A stretch of 64,000 nucleotides of DNA from Bog-532 sp963830385 (GTDB lineage Bacteria > Actinomycetota > Actinomycetes > Streptosporangiales > Streptosporangiaceae): assembly GCA_963830385.1 (NCBI GenBank), contig CAWHMD010000004.1, positions 62,001 through 126,000 on the forward strand. Direction: 5' to 3'. The notes under the pieces were generated by a model, which was given only the letters and a program-made list of their open reading frames with translations, searched no databases and had not been told where the DNA came from. Shown here in pieces: positions 1-8,545 of the stretch (within the stretch, counting starts at the first letter, position 1; the number at the start of each line of letters is the position of its first letter). The position numbers were made by a program, and so were the translations under genes.

Positions 1-545
1 CGTTCGGGCCACGTGCTGCTCGGCGGTCGGGATGTCACGCAGTGGCCGGTGCCGCAGCGGATCGCCGCCGGGCTCGCATCGTGCCGGAGAACCGCCGCCT
101 GTTAGGCCAGCTGACCGTGCGGGAGAACCTGGAGCTCGGCGCGGTGCTGCGCATGTGCGAATCGCTCGGCGAGGACTTCGACATGGTTCATCGGCTGTTC
201 CCGCGCCTGCTCGAGCGGCGTAGCCAGCTGGCCGACACGCTGTCCGGCGGCGAGCAGCAGATAGTCGCGATGGGCCGGGCCCTGATGTCCCGGCCCCGCC
301 TGCTGATGATGGACGAGCCGTCGCTGGGGTTGTCGCTCGCGCTGGTCCTGCAGAACTTCCAGATTATCAAGACCATCCACGCCTCGGGTGTCTCGGTCCT
401 GATGGTCAAGCAGAACGCGACCTTGGCGCTGTCCATCGCCGACCGCGGTTACGTGCTGTCGACTGGGGAGATCGTGCTCGAGGGCCCGGCCGCGGACCTG
501 CTGCGCCACGAGGATCTCAAGCGCCTACCCGGGCCGGTAGGCGCC
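1..545 (+). pseudogene. livF: Branched-chain amino acid ABC transporter ATPase (LivF-like), 5'-partial and frameshifted
   Basis: This ATPase would energise a branched-chain amino acid importer. The window opens inside the gene. Frame 1 reads RSGHVLLGGRDVTQWPVPQR up to about base 78, and the homology then continues in frame 3 with IVPENRRLLGQLTVRENL, so one base appears to be missing near 78-80. Downstream are the signature LSGGEQQIVAMGRAL, Walker B LLMMDEPSLGLS and the H-loop region (VSVLMVKQNA, with Lys-Gln where most ATPases carry a His). The usual short C-terminus (AYLG-like) is absent. After EDLKR the frame runs through a hairpin into unrelated sequence and stays open to 1007. Family is clear; whether the defects are real or sequencing errors is not. 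Confidence 0.75.
521..544. terminator. Perfect 9-bp hairpin at the broken end of livF
   Basis: GCGCCTACC (521-529) and GGTAGGCGC (536-544) form a perfect inverted repeat around a 6-nt loop, exactly where LivF homology is lost. No T-run follows, so it could be a factor-independent-like terminator, a small insertion, or a recombination scar. Confidence 0.35.
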
Positions 546-781
546 GCTACCTGGTCAGCGCGTGTACGGCTCGCGCCGCGACGGCGCTCAGGTCGTCGCG
601 GGCGGATTGGCGTACAGCGGCCGCTGCCGTCGGCCAGCAGCCGGGCCACCATCGCCACCCCGCGCACCGGTACCGGGCCGGGCTCGAGCAGGCCAGGCCA
701 GTTCGGCGAGCAGCGGAGCGGACTGGCGATCCGCGTCGTGCGGAGCGGGACGCGCACCGGGCGTGCGGCGCGCAGCGGTGC

Positions 782-1036
782 CTACGCGGCCGCGGGCAGC
801 GCGGGCTCCCCGGCCGCCACCAGGATCCGCCGCAGGCTTGCGGCCAGGTCGCGGCGGAACTCCGTGGAGGTCAGCTGCGTGGCCCGGGCGGCCAGGCGGG
901 CGCTCGTCTCCGGGCTGGTGCCCTCGGCGAGCGCGCGATCCAGGCGCGCCGCCTGGCTGAGGGCCATCATCTGGTGCCAGGGCCAGAGCCGCTTGAGGGT
1001 CAGCTGACCTCGATCATCGTGAAGCAGGGCATGCAC
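782..1036 (-). CDS. Small hypothetical protein (84 aa), co-transcribed with the MFS gene
   Basis: Unrecognised 84-residue protein (begins MHALLHDDRGQLTLKR). It is largely helical-looking, with Arg/Ala-rich segments such as FRRDLAASLRRILVAAGEP, no signal peptide and no membrane segment. It starts with GTG at 1036, preceded by a GAGGTGG ribosome-binding site about 5 bases upstream. It lies 65 bp downstream of the MFS exporter on the same strand, so the two are probably one transcript. The opposite-strand open frame through this region is the read-through of broken livF. Function unknown. Confidence 0.55.
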   Translation of the reverse strand: MHALLHDDRGQLTLKRLWPWHQMMALSQAARLDRALAEGTSPETSARLAARATQLTSTEFRRDLAASLRRILVAAGEPALPAAA

Positions 1037-1101
1037 GGTGCCACCTCATCTCACGCCCGTGGTCTTGCTGGTAGTCACGTCATTTCTCCTTGGTACGGGG
1101 G

Positions 1102-2667
1102 TTACGAACGGGCCTGCTCAAGCGCGGGCTCGGTGCCGGCTGGCCGGTCCTGGGCGGGTTCGGGCGTTCCGGCCAGGTCCTCGCGCTTGATCCGGATGGT
1201 GATCGCCGTGATGACCAGGCCGGCCAGCGCGATTCCGGCTGCGGTCAGGAACCCGCGGGTGATGCCGACGGCGAGAGCGTGGTGGTAGATCGAGGCCCGT
1301 ACCTGCGCGGTCAGCTGGGCGTGGCCGGACCGGGCGGCGGCCGCCGCGTGGATCGTCTGGCTGCGTGCGCTGCTGGCGACCGCGGTCCAGGCCACGGTTC
1401 CGAGCGCGGCCAGCCCGATCGCCCCGCCGACCTGCTGGCCGGTGTTCAGCAGGCTGGAGGCCAGGCCGGTGTCCCGGGCGGGGACCCGGTTGAGGGCGAC
1501 CAGGGACAGCGGCACGAACAGCAGGCCCAGGCCCACGCCGGTCACGAGCATCGGGCCGAGCAGGCCGCCCGGGTAGATGCTGTGCTCGCTGAGGCGGGAG
1601 AACCAGTACATGCCGCCCGTGGTGATCGCTGCGCCCGCCAGCATCGGCGCCCTGGCGCCGATGCGCCCGATCAGCTGCCCGGCGATCCCGGAGACCACCA
1701 CGATCGTGCCGGCCAGCGGGAGGAAGGCCACGCCGGACCGCAGGGCGCTGTAACCGAGCACGTTCTGCACGAAGATGCTCAGGAAGAAGAAGATCCCGGT
1801 CATGGCGGTGGCCAGCGCCAGCATGATGAGGTACGCGCCGGAGCGGCTGCGGTTGGCCAGGACGCGCAGCGGCATCAGCGCGTGCGGGCTGCGCGCCTCG
1901 ATGACCACGAAACCGGCCAGCAGCAGCGCCGACGCGGTCAGCGACGCGATGACCCGGGTGTCGCCCCAGTGCGAGACGCCGGACTGATCGGTCCCCGCGT
2001 TGGACAGGCCGTAGACCAGCAGCGCCACCCCGCCGGTGCCGGCGATCGCTCCGGGCAGGTCGAAGCGGCCGCGGTCCCGGGCGGATTCGGGCAGCACGAG
2101 CCCGGCGGCCGCCGCGGTCAGCAGGCCGATCGGCACGTTGACGAACAGCACCCAGCGCCAGGACAGGTAGGTGGTGAGCAGGCCGCCGGCGACCAGGCCG
2201 GCCGCCGCGCCGCCGCCGCTCATCGCGGCGACCACGCTCATCGCCCGGTTACGGGCCGGTCCCCCGGCGAAGGTCGTGGCGATCAGCGCGAGCGCGGTGG
2301 GGGCGATCAGCGCGCCGCCGATGCCCTGGATGGCCCGCGCGGCCAGCAGCCAGGCCGGGGAGCTGGCGAAGCCGCCCGCCAGCGAGGCCGCGGAAAACAG
2401 CACCAGCCCGCAGACGAACACGCGGCGCCGGCCGAGCAGGTCACCGGCCCGGCCGCCGAGCAGCATCAACCCGCCGAAGCTGAGCGCATAGGCGTTGACG
2501 ACCCACTCCAGGCCGTTCCCCGAGAACCCGAGCGTCCGCTGAATATGCGGCAGCGCGACGTTCACGATCGTCGCGTCCAGCACCACCATCAGCTGTGCCG
2601 TGGCGATGACGGCCAGGGCCAGGCCGAGGCCAGGGCGCCTGCCGTCGGCGGACCGTGTTACGGACAT
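1102..2667 (-). CDS. MFS drug exporter, DHA2 (EmrB/QacA) 14-TM family
   Basis: Predicted proton-driven multidrug efflux protein of the inner membrane. The first helix carries the family motif VVLDATIVNVALPHIQ, followed by loop motif GGRAGDLLGRRRVF and motif C-like segments; 13-14 hydrophobic segments fit the roughly 500-aa DHA2 length. The longest frame starts at a GTG at 2673, but an AAGGAG site sits 5 bases before ATG 2667, so 2667 is preferred. Regulatory module A lies directly upstream and suggests control by the LuxR-type activator encoded at 4883-7672. Substrate unknown. Confidence 0.9.
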   Translation of the reverse strand: MSVTRSADGRRPGLGLALAVIATAQLMVVLDATIVNVALPHIQRTLGFSGNGLEWVVNAYALSFGGLMLLGGRAGDLLGRRRVFVCGLVLFSAASLAGGFASSPAWLLAARAIQGIGGALIAPTALALIATTFAGGPARNRAMSVVAAMSGGGAAAGLVAGGLLTTYLSWRWVLFVNVPIGLLTAAAAGLVLPESARDRGRFDLPGAIAGTGGVALLVYGLSNAGTDQSGVSHWGDTRVIASLTASALLLAGFVVIEARSPHALMPLRVLANRSRSGAYLIMLALATAMTGIFFFLSIFVQNVLGYSALRSGVAFLPLAGTIVVVSGIAGQLIGRIGARAPMLAGAAITTGGMYWFSRLSEHSIYPGGLLGPMLVTGVGLGLLFVPLSLVALNRVPARDTGLASSLLNTGQQVGGAIGLAALGTVAWTAVASSARSQTIHAAAAARSGHAQLTAQVRASIYHHALAVGITRGFLTAAGIALAGLVITAITIRIKREDLAGTPEPAQDRPAGTEPALEQARS

Positions 2668-2744
2668 CCTCACTCCTTACATTTGTGCTGCGGGATCCCC
2701 GCGGAAGCGCGCCCGGGGGCGCATGGGTAACGGGACATGCCAGG

Positions 2745-2840
2745 ACGATAGGAGAAACCCCAGGTGACGAGCGTCACCCGAAAGTGGACATGCCCGGTGG
2801 AATCTCCGCCAGCGAGCTCGCGGCACGAACGTGCCGCGAG
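2745..2840 (-). promoter_or_regulatory. Regulatory module A (copy 1 of 3), promoter of the MFS exporter
   Basis: Read on the minus strand, the order is: palindrome CGCGGCAC-N4-GTGCCGCG (2838-2819, extended here to an 11-bp stem), a 15-nt spacer, a 32-bp box beginning ATTCCACC and ending TTCGGGTGACG (2803-2772), 21 nt, then TATCGT (2750-2745) as a likely -10 element. The same order and spacing recur at 7770 and 12022. The missing canonical -35 and the box at that position suggest an activator-dependent promoter. Confidence 0.7.
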
Positions 2841-2863
2841 GATCGGCTGGAGCGGCGGCGCGC

Positions 2864-3504
2864 TCAGGCGCCGGACGGGACGGAGTCGCGGCGCCGGGGA
2901 CGGCGCAGCCATCTCGGTGCGTACCAGCTGTGGTCGCCGAGCAGCGTGAGGGCGGCGGGGAGCAGGGTGCCGCGGACTACGGTGGCGTCGATCAGCACGG
3001 CGGCGGCCGTGCCCACCCCGAGGATCTTGAGATCGACGAGCGACATGGTGACGAAGATGGAGAAGACCGCCGCCATGATCAGCGCCGCGCTGGTCACCAC
3101 GTCGGCGCTGGAGGCGATGCCGCCGACCACGGCATCGCGCGGCAGGAAGCCCTGGGACCACAGCTCGCGGATGCGGTTGAGGATGAACACGTGGTAGTCC
3201 ATGCTGATTCCGAACAGGAATACGAACATGAACAGCGGGACCCAGGAGATGATCCCGCCGAACGCGGTGTGGCCGAGCGCTCCCTGCAGCCGTCCGTCCT
3301 GGAAGATCAGCGTGATCAGCCCGTAGGCGGCGCCGACCGACATCAGGTTCAGGATGATCGAGACCAGGGGGGATGGCTACGGACCGGAACGCGGCGAGCA
3401 GCAGCACGAAGGCCAGCACGGCGACGAGCCCGAGGACGACCGGGTCCGGTTGTGCAGCTGGCGGGTGAAGTCGTGACTGCTGGCCGTGTCCCCGCCACTG
3501 CCTA
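2864..3504 (-). pseudogene. MMPL-family RND transporter, C-terminal part, frameshifted and cut by an IS
   Basis: Remnant of a membrane protein that exports lipids or drugs. The intact stretch after NLMSVGAAYGLITLIFQ contains GISMDYHVFILNRIRE, the typical MMPL proton-relay helix, and ends at 2864. Upstream homology (VLAFVLLLAAFRSVAIP) sits in another frame; a run of six G (3367-3372, plus strand) has one base too many for continuity. A second shift lies near 3450, between DFTRQLHN and PDPVVLGLV. At 3504 homology stops at the insertion sequence and resumes at 4763. Non-functional as read. Confidence 0.85.
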
Positions 3505-3536
3505 GTGCGCTGTCCATGAACGTTGGCCGGGTTTGA

Positions 3537-4139
3537 TCATGCGGCTTTGGTTTTGGGGCGTCCCCAGCGCTGGTGGCGTTCGCTGCGGATGCGGGCGCGT
3601 TCGCGGCGCTGGGCGGCCAGGATGTCGGGGTGGCGGGCGTTGGCGTTGCGCCAGCGCAGATAGCCCTGCAGGCGGCGGGCCAGCACCGTGTGGTTCGGGT
3701 GGTCCGAGCCGGCCATGGTGAAGGTCCGCAAGGGCCCGAACTGGGCCTCGATCGGGTTGGCCCAGGACGCGCTGGTGGGCGTGAAGCACAGCTCGGCGTT
3801 GGCGCGGTCCGCCCAGGCGCGGATGGCCGGAGTCTTGTTCGCGGACAGGTTGTCCAAGATCACGAAGAGCCGGTAGCCGCCGGGGCGGGCGGCCCGGATG
3901 GATTGCAGCGCGGCCAGGGTGTGGTCGCCGCCCTTGCGGCGGCGGGTGATGCCCCACAGCTGGTCATCGCCCAGGGAGTAGCAGCCGTGGAAGTAGCGGA
4001 TGCCGTGGGTGCGGTGATAGGTGGCGGGCAGCCGGGCGGGCTTGGTGCGCGGCGCCCAGGCGGTGCCGTGGCACGGCCGGATCGACAGCGGCCCGAACTG
4101 GTCAAAGGCGAAACACCGGTCCAGATAATGGCTGGTCAC
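3537..4139 (-). CDS. IS630 transposase, DDE catalytic part
   Basis: C-terminal half of an IS630 transposase, the RNase-H-like DDE domain that cuts and joins the element at TA. Visible motifs are CFAFDQFGPLSI near the start (first Asp), YRLFVILDNLSANKT (second Asp) and FTPTSASWANPIEAQFGPL (third acid, Glu), followed by the usual basic tail. About 200 aa, beginning four bases inside the upstream frame. The apparent start GTG lies within sequence that is internal in full-length homologues (DAKLDRIEYVTSHY), so it is probably the second part of one frameshifted protein rather than an independent gene. Confidence 0.85.
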   Translation of the reverse strand: MTSHYLDRCFAFDQFGPLSIRPCHGTAWAPRTKPARLPATYHRTHGIRYFHGCYSLGDDQLWGITRRRKGGDHTLAALQSIRAARPGGYRLFVILDNLSANKTPAIRAWADRANAELCFTPTSASWANPIEAQFGPLRTFTMAGSDHPNHTVLARRLQGYLRWRNANARHPDILAAQRRERARIRSERHQRWGRPKTKAA

Positions 4140-4669
4140 ATACTCGATCCGGTCCAGTTTGGCGTCCTTATCCGGGTCAGCTGATCCTTCCAGGTCCTCG
4201 TGCGCTGAAAAGAGATCCCGCGGGAGCCCAGGATCTGCCGCAGCCGTTCCCGGCCGATCCGCACTGGGCCGCCCGGGCGTTCCGCCAGGTGAGCGGCCAG
4301 CTTGCGCAAGCTCCAGTGCGTGAACGGCAGGCCCAGCTTTTCCGGGCGGGTGGTGGCCGCCGTGACGATGACCTCGATGTTCTCGTCACTGATCAGGCGG
4401 GGACGGCCTCCCGCCCACTGAGGGTCCAGCGCGGCCAGGCCTTTCTCGTTAAAGGCGTGAATGACGTCCCGGACGGTGTCCTCATCGGCGGCGGTCAGCG
4501 CCGCGATCGCTGGCACCGGTGTCCCGGACGCCGACGCCATGATAATCATCGCCCGCCGCACCCGGATCGACCCGTGCTTGCCGCGGCGCACAATCTGCTG
4601 CAGCCGCTGCCCTTCTTGATCAGTCAGCCGCCGCGCCCGCACCGGCTCAGCCACCACAACTCCCGGCAC
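4136..4669 (-). CDS. IS630 transposase, N-terminal helix-turn-helix part
   Basis: N-terminal DNA-binding half of the same transposase: a HTH region (IRVRRAMIIMASASG, VPAIAALTAADEDTVRDVI), the conserved GRPRLISDENIEVI linker and WSLRKLAAHLAE. Near 4190 the expected reading (DPDKDAKLDRIEYV) moves to the -1 frame after TWK, and this frame ends at 4136. The element would need -1 ribosomal frameshifting to make full-length transposase, or a base is missing here. No strong slippery heptamer is visible, so a simple indel is more likely. Confidence 0.8.
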   Translation of the reverse strand: MPGVVVAEPVRARRLTDQEGQRLQQIVRRGKHGSIRVRRAMIIMASASGTPVPAIAALTAADEDTVRDVIHAFNEKGLAALDPQWAGGRPRLISDENIEVIVTAATTRPEKLGLPFTHWSLRKLAAHLAERPGGPVRIGRERLRQILGSRGISFQRTRTWKDQLTRIRTPNWTGSSM

Positions 4670-4762
4670 CCAATTTCATCGTCATGGCATCGAGTCTGCG
4701 GCACCACCCGCCACCCCGCAGCACCTCACCAGACCCGGTGAACGTTTGCGGTCAGCGCACTA

Positions 4763-4825
4763 GCGGACTCCGGGAACCTTCCCCAGCGTGGCGGGCAGGA
4801 TCTGGCTGCGCAGGGTCTTTTCCCC
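4763..4825 (-). pseudogene. MMPL transporter fragment on the far side of the IS
   Basis: Read on the minus strand this stretch gives EKTLRSQILPATLGKVPGVR, the part of an MMPL protein that directly precedes the VAGDTA...DFT segment found on the other side of the insertion sequence. Everything further upstream is lost; the stop codon of the LuxR gene lies 58 bp away. It shows the IS landed inside the gene and that the 5' part was deleted, before or after. Confidence 0.7.
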
Positions 4826-4882
4826 GAACGACGCTGGTGCGTGCCGCCTGTCCAGCTGAGAGCGGCGCCGAGTCGCTCCTGG

Positions 4883-7672
4883 TCAGGGGATCAGGCTGAG
4901 CTCGCGTGCGCGGCTGACGGCCTCGGTTCGGTTGGCCGCGCCGAGCTTGCCCAGGACGTGGCTGACGTGCTTCTTCACGGTGTCGAGGGTGACCACGAGC
5001 TGGTTCGCGATGGCCTGGTTCGACCTGCCTGCCGCCATCATCTCCAGCACCTCCAGCTCACGGCTGGTCAGCTGCTCGACCAAGCCCGGCACCGCCGTGA
5101 CGCCGTCCCGCCCGGCGCCCGGGACGGCGTCCTGCGCGCCAAGCGCGCGCTGCAGCCGGGCCAGGCAGCCGAGCGGGACCTCCGCGGCCGCCCCGCCGGA
5201 CCGCTGGGCTGCGATCAGCGGGGCCAGCAGCGCGGCCATCGGCGGCCCCTCGTCGGCGAAGACCCGGACATGACCCTGCGGGCAGGCCAGGGTGAGCGCC
5301 TCGGCCAGCACGTCCACCGCGCGGTCTGCCTCACCTCTGGCGGCCAGCCCCAACGCCCGCAGCGCGCCGATCTCGATCAGGCTGCCGACCCGATCCTGGG
5401 CGGCCGCCGCCGCATGCAGCCGGTCCAGCAGCGCCAGCACCCGGGCAGGCCGGCCCTGGGCCAGCAGGACCCGCGCCAGCACCAGATGCCCTGGCTCGCA
5501 TGAGTAATCCGGCTGGTCCTCCGCGGTCAGCCCGCGCTCCACGATCCAGCGCGCGGCTCCGTCCAGGTCGCCCTGGGCCAGCAGCAGCCGGGCCCGCTGC
5601 GCCGGGACCGGGTTGAGCAGGCCCGCCGGGCCCGGTGAGGCCTGCATGGCCTCGGCGATAGCCGCCAGGGCCCCGCCCGGATCGCCGCTGGCCTGCCGGA
5701 TCCACGCCAGCGTGACCAGGCCGGCGGCCAGCGGCGGGATGTAGGCGAACTGCCGGCACAAGCTGATGCCCTCGGTGATATGCCGCAGCGCCGTATCGAG
5801 CTCGTTCCGCTGGTAGGCCACCTCCCCTAGGCCCACGTACGCCGGGCCCGCGGCCGGCGGAGGCGGTCGGCCGGGCACTGCGGTCATCTCCAGTGCCTGC
5901 CGGCAGGTCAGGGCGAATGCGTCCAGGCCGCCCTGGGCACGCTGAACCTGGCCGAGTAGATAGAGAACCCATGCCGTCAACGTGGGCAGGCCTATCGCCC
6001 GCCACTCGGCGATGCTGGACATGAAAGTGCGCTCAGCCTGGGCCAGCCGGCCACGAAGCCACTCACCGACGGCCAGGTACCGCCGGGCGACGACGTGCAG
6101 CAGCCGCTCGCCCTCCTCGGCCTCAGCCATCGCCTGTGAGGCGAATGCCACCGTGGCCTCCGCGTCACCGCGGAGCTGGGCGAGGAGGCTGCGCTGGAGC
6201 ATGATCAGCGCGGGTGCATTCACCAGCAGGCTGCGGGCCCGGCCAACTGTAGGCTCGAACGGCTCCTCCGCTGCGCGCTCGTACGCCTGCTGAGCCTCGC
6301 CGAGCAGCGGTTCCACCTCCTCCAACCGGCCGCTGAGGAGGGCCAGGAAAGCCTGCGTCAGCAACAGGCGCGGCCGGGTCCGGACCAGGTCCCCGGGCAG
6401 GGCAGACAGCCATCGGTGAATCGTCGCCCCTTCTCCGTGCAGGTAGAAGACCTCGTCGTAATGCTGCTCGATGAGCCGAGCGGCCCAGGTCAGCTCCCCG
6501 GCGGCCACCGCATGCCGGATCGCGTCATCGGCCAGCCCGTGCTCGGCGTACCAGGCTGCGGCGTTACGGTGCAGATCGGGAACCCGGCCGGGCTGTTCGG
6601 CCTGGAAGCGGGCGCGGAGCAGGTCGGCGAACAGGTGGTGGTAACGCCACCAGCCGCGCCACTCATCCAGCGGCACCAGGAACAGCCCGGCCCGCTCGAC
6701 CTGCTCCAGCAGCGCCTGGCTGCCGGGCCGTACGGTGACCGCATCGCACAGCTCCCCCGACAGCCGCTCCAGCATCGAGGTCTCCAGCAAGAACGCGCGT
6801 ACCGTTGGGTCCTGCCGCTCGAGCACCTCCTCGGCCAGGTAGTCCAGGACGTAGCGGTGGCTGCCGGTAAACGCGGCGACGAAGCCGGCGACGTCGTTCT
6901 GCCCGCGTAGCGACAGGCCGGCCAGCTGCAGCCCGGCCGCCCAGCCTTCGGTGCGCGCAGCCAGCGCCGCGGCGGCCGCGTCAGGCAGAGGCGCATCGAG
7001 CGGCGCCGCGCCGGGCGCAGCCGCGACCTGCTGCAGCAGCGCCGCCGCCTCCCCGGGCGTGAACCGCAGGTCCGCGGCGCGCAGCTCGGTCAGCTGCCCG
7101 CAGGCCCGCCGCCGCGCCAGGGCCAGTGGCGGGTCGCTGCGGCTGGTCAACGCCAGGTGCAGTCCCGGTGGCCGGTGCTCAAGCAGGAACGTCAGCGACT
7201 CGTGCACCAGCGGTGAGCTGACCACGTGATAGTCATCCAGGACCAGCAGCAGCGCCTCATCCGCGTCAGGCTGGCCGGCTACCTCGTTGATCAGGGCCGT
7301 CACCAGCGGCTCGAACGACAGTGGCGGGGGAGGCCCGAGCAGCGGGCCCATCTGCTCGCTGATCCCCGGCCGCACCCGGTCCAGCGCGGCCACCGCATGC
7401 CGCCAGAACCTGGCCGGGTCGTTGTCGCCAGCATCCAGCGACAGCCACGCCACTGGATGCCGGCCGCGCCGGACCCACTCGGCCAGCAGGACCGTCTTGC
7501 CATACCCGGCCGGCGCGCAGACCAGGACCAGCCCTTCGCCCCGGCCCTCGTCGAGCCGTTCCGCCAGTCGCGGGCGCGGCACCAGATCTGGCCGCAACCC
7601 GGGCACGTTCAGCTTGGTGGCCAGCAGAACATCGCGCTCCGCCGTTGCGGCCCCGGGGGCCGGCTCACCCAT
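4883..7672 (-). CDS. Large ATP-binding LuxR-family transcriptional activator (MalT/LAL type), 929 aa
   Basis: MalT-like signal-transduction ATPase and activator. From the N-terminus: LLATKLNVPGLRPDLVPRPRL, Walker A PAGYGKTVLL, Walker B LLLVLDDYH, a long alpha-helical TPR-like sensor region, and a C-terminal LuxR helix-turn-helix (LTSRELEVLEMMAAGRSNQA, ending near the stop). An open frame continues to 7870, but that extension would cover regulatory module B. ATG 7672 (MGEPAPG), with a weak AGGT upstream, fits the family N-terminus and leaves the module free. It is the only local candidate to bind the three repeated modules; that link is an inference. The effector is unknown. Confidence 0.88.
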   Translation of the reverse strand: MGEPAPGAATAERDVLLATKLNVPGLRPDLVPRPRLAERLDEGRGEGLVLVCAPAGYGKTVLLAEWVRRGRHPVAWLSLDAGDNDPARFWRHAVAALDRVRPGISEQMGPLLGPPPPLSFEPLVTALINEVAGQPDADEALLLVLDDYHVVSSPLVHESLTFLLEHRPPGLHLALTSRSDPPLALARRRACGQLTELRAADLRFTPGEAAALLQQVAAAPGAAPLDAPLPDAAAAALAARTEGWAAGLQLAGLSLRGQNDVAGFVAAFTGSHRYVLDYLAEEVLERQDPTVRAFLLETSMLERLSGELCDAVTVRPGSQALLEQVERAGLFLVPLDEWRGWWRYHHLFADLLRARFQAEQPGRVPDLHRNAAAWYAEHGLADDAIRHAVAAGELTWAARLIEQHYDEVFYLHGEGATIHRWLSALPGDLVRTRPRLLLTQAFLALLSGRLEEVEPLLGEAQQAYERAAEEPFEPTVGRARSLLVNAPALIMLQRSLLAQLRGDAEATVAFASQAMAEAEEGERLLHVVARRYLAVGEWLRGRLAQAERTFMSSIAEWRAIGLPTLTAWVLYLLGQVQRAQGGLDAFALTCRQALEMTAVPGRPPPPAAGPAYVGLGEVAYQRNELDTALRHITEGISLCRQFAYIPPLAAGLVTLAWIRQASGDPGGALAAIAEAMQASPGPAGLLNPVPAQRARLLLAQGDLDGAARWIVERGLTAEDQPDYSCEPGHLVLARVLLAQGRPARVLALLDRLHAAAAAQDRVGSLIEIGALRALGLAARGEADRAVDVLAEALTLACPQGHVRVFADEGPPMAALLAPLIAAQRSGGAAAEVPLGCLARLQRALGAQDAVPGAGRDGVTAVPGLVEQLTSRELEVLEMMAAGRSNQAIANQLVVTLDTVKKHVSHVLGKLGAANRTEAVSRARELSLIP

Positions 7673-7769
7673 CGGTAACCTGCACGATCGGCGCCTCCAG
7701 CGATCTTGCGTCGCTGCCGCAACCCATCCTAGTCGTGAGCGTCCCGCCCTGAACTCCGGCCCTGGCCCG

Positions 7770-7861
7770 CGCGGCACCATCGTGCCGGCACCGTCGTGGG
7801 AAAGATTCCACCCGCATGGACACCTTCGGGTGACGCCGACCCGGTCGTGCGTTCGTAGCGT
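7770..7861 (+). promoter_or_regulatory. Regulatory module B (copy 2 of 3), upstream of the 7.9-10.4 kb gene run
   Basis: Palindrome GCGGCAC-CATC-GTGCCG (7771-7787), 15-nt spacer, then a box beginning ATTCCACC and ending TTCGGGTGACG (7805-7835), 20 nt, and TAGCGT (7856-7861) as a -10-like element. The box is one base shorter than in copies A and C. It is oriented toward the rightward genes and lies upstream of the divergent LuxR gene. Confidence 0.7.
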
Positions 7862-7894
7862 GCAGACCACGACCTAAACCAAAGGACGGTACAT

Positions 7895-7975
7895 ATGTCT
7901 GCACTCAGGCTCGGACCCCGCACGACCGGCGCGTCGGCCTCGATGAGCTGGTTGCCCGGAGGCGTGCGGACATGA
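7895..7975 (+). CDS. Possible 26-aa leader or decayed small gene
   Basis: ATG at 7895 has a good ribosome-binding site (AAGGACGG) and lies about 30 bases after the predicted -10 of module B. It encodes 26 residues starting MSALRLGPRTT. The next frame over the same bases reads DRRVGLDELVARRRADMSG before a stop, which looks more protein-like, so this may be a frameshifted remnant. Its position as first frame of the transcript is the main reason to list it. Confidence 0.3.
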   Translation: MSALRLGPRTTGASASMSWLPGGVRT

Positions 7976-7985
7976 GCGGCACGGG

Positions 7986-8192
7986 ATGAACTCTCGCTAC
8001 GAGATCCGGGTCAAGGGCATCCTCGACGGGCGGTGGACCGCCTGGTTCGAAGACCTCCAAATCACCAGCGACGGCGACGAAACCGTCATCGCAGGCCCCG
8101 TTGCCGATCAGGCCGCCCTGCACGGGTTGCTGACCAAGGTACGCGACCTCGGGCTGTTCCTGATCTCGGTACGCCACCTCAATCCAGATTGA
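7986..8192 (+). CDS. Small conserved hypothetical protein (68 aa)
   Basis: A compact 68-residue protein beginning MNSRYEIRVKGILDGRWTAW. The pattern (beta strand, FEDLQITSDGDETVIAGPVADQAALHGLLTKVRDLGLFLISV) resembles small actinobacterial proteins of unknown function often found beside LuxR regulators and alpha/beta hydrolases; I recognise the type but not a named family. No signal peptide or membrane segment. First well-supported gene behind regulatory module B. Confidence 0.7.
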   Translation: MNSRYEIRVKGILDGRWTAWFEDLQITSDGDETVIAGPVADQAALHGLLTKVRDLGLFLISVRHLNPD

Positions 8193-8248
8193 CCATCGCG
8201 CGTCGCCGGCCGCCCGGCCGCCCGCGCAGGCAACACCAGGAGGAAATC

Positions 8249-8545
8249 ATGCACCCGGCCATCATTCGACAGCTCGCCGCCGACCACATCCGGGAGATAC
8301 ACGCGGAAGCAGAGGACGACCGCCGGGCCCGCCAGGCGCGCCGGGCCCGGCGGCGCGCACCGTCCACGCGACCAAGGCTTCCGGCCAGCGGGGCGCTCAG
8401 GTACGACGATCCCCGCTTGGACGAAGGCCGGCGGACGGCCATCACCGAGCAGCCCAGCGGGGCGCCACTGCCGGTCATGGCCGGCCCGTCGCCAGATAGC
8501 GGCGACACCACTACGCCGCGCGAGGCGCTGGACCATTGCCACTGA
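8249..8545 (+). CDS. Hypothetical Arg-rich protein (98 aa)
   Basis: ATG 8249 is preceded by a near-perfect AGGAGG site (8238-8243), which decides the start over longer in-frame alternatives. The 98-aa product begins MHPAIIRQLAADHIREIHAE and has a strongly basic middle (RRARQARRARRRAP) followed by a disordered Pro/Ser/Thr-rich tail. The N-terminal pattern resembles short actinobacterial proteins that precede membrane proteins. Function unknown; 56 bp after the previous gene, so likely the same operon. Confidence 0.6.
   Translation: MHPAIIRQLAADHIREIHAEAEDDRRARQARRARRRAPSTRPRLPASGALRYDDPRLDEGRRTAITEQPSGAPLPVMAGPSPDSGDTTTPREALDHCH

Larger units (their letters stand above)
3505..4760 (-). mobile_element. 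IS630-family insertion sequence, 1256 bp, with TA target duplication
   Basis: Imperfect terminal inverted repeats of about 30 bp: the left end begins GTGCGCTGTCCATGAACGTT and the reverse-complemented right end GTGCGCTGACCGCAAACGTT. Both ends are flanked by TA (3503-3504 and 4761-4762), the target duplication typical of IS630/Tc1-mariner elements. Two adjoining transposase frames lie on the minus strand. It is inserted in the MMPL pseudogene, with matching MMPL sequence on both sides. Confidence 0.92.

Noticed and set aside
1090..2730. 546-aa plus-strand open frame opposite the MFS exporter
   Set aside because: Gly/Gln/Arg/Asp-rich with no domains; the minus frame has clear MFS motifs and a ribosome-binding site. 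Typical shadow in very GC-rich DNA, as at 15558-16994 and 38877-40400.
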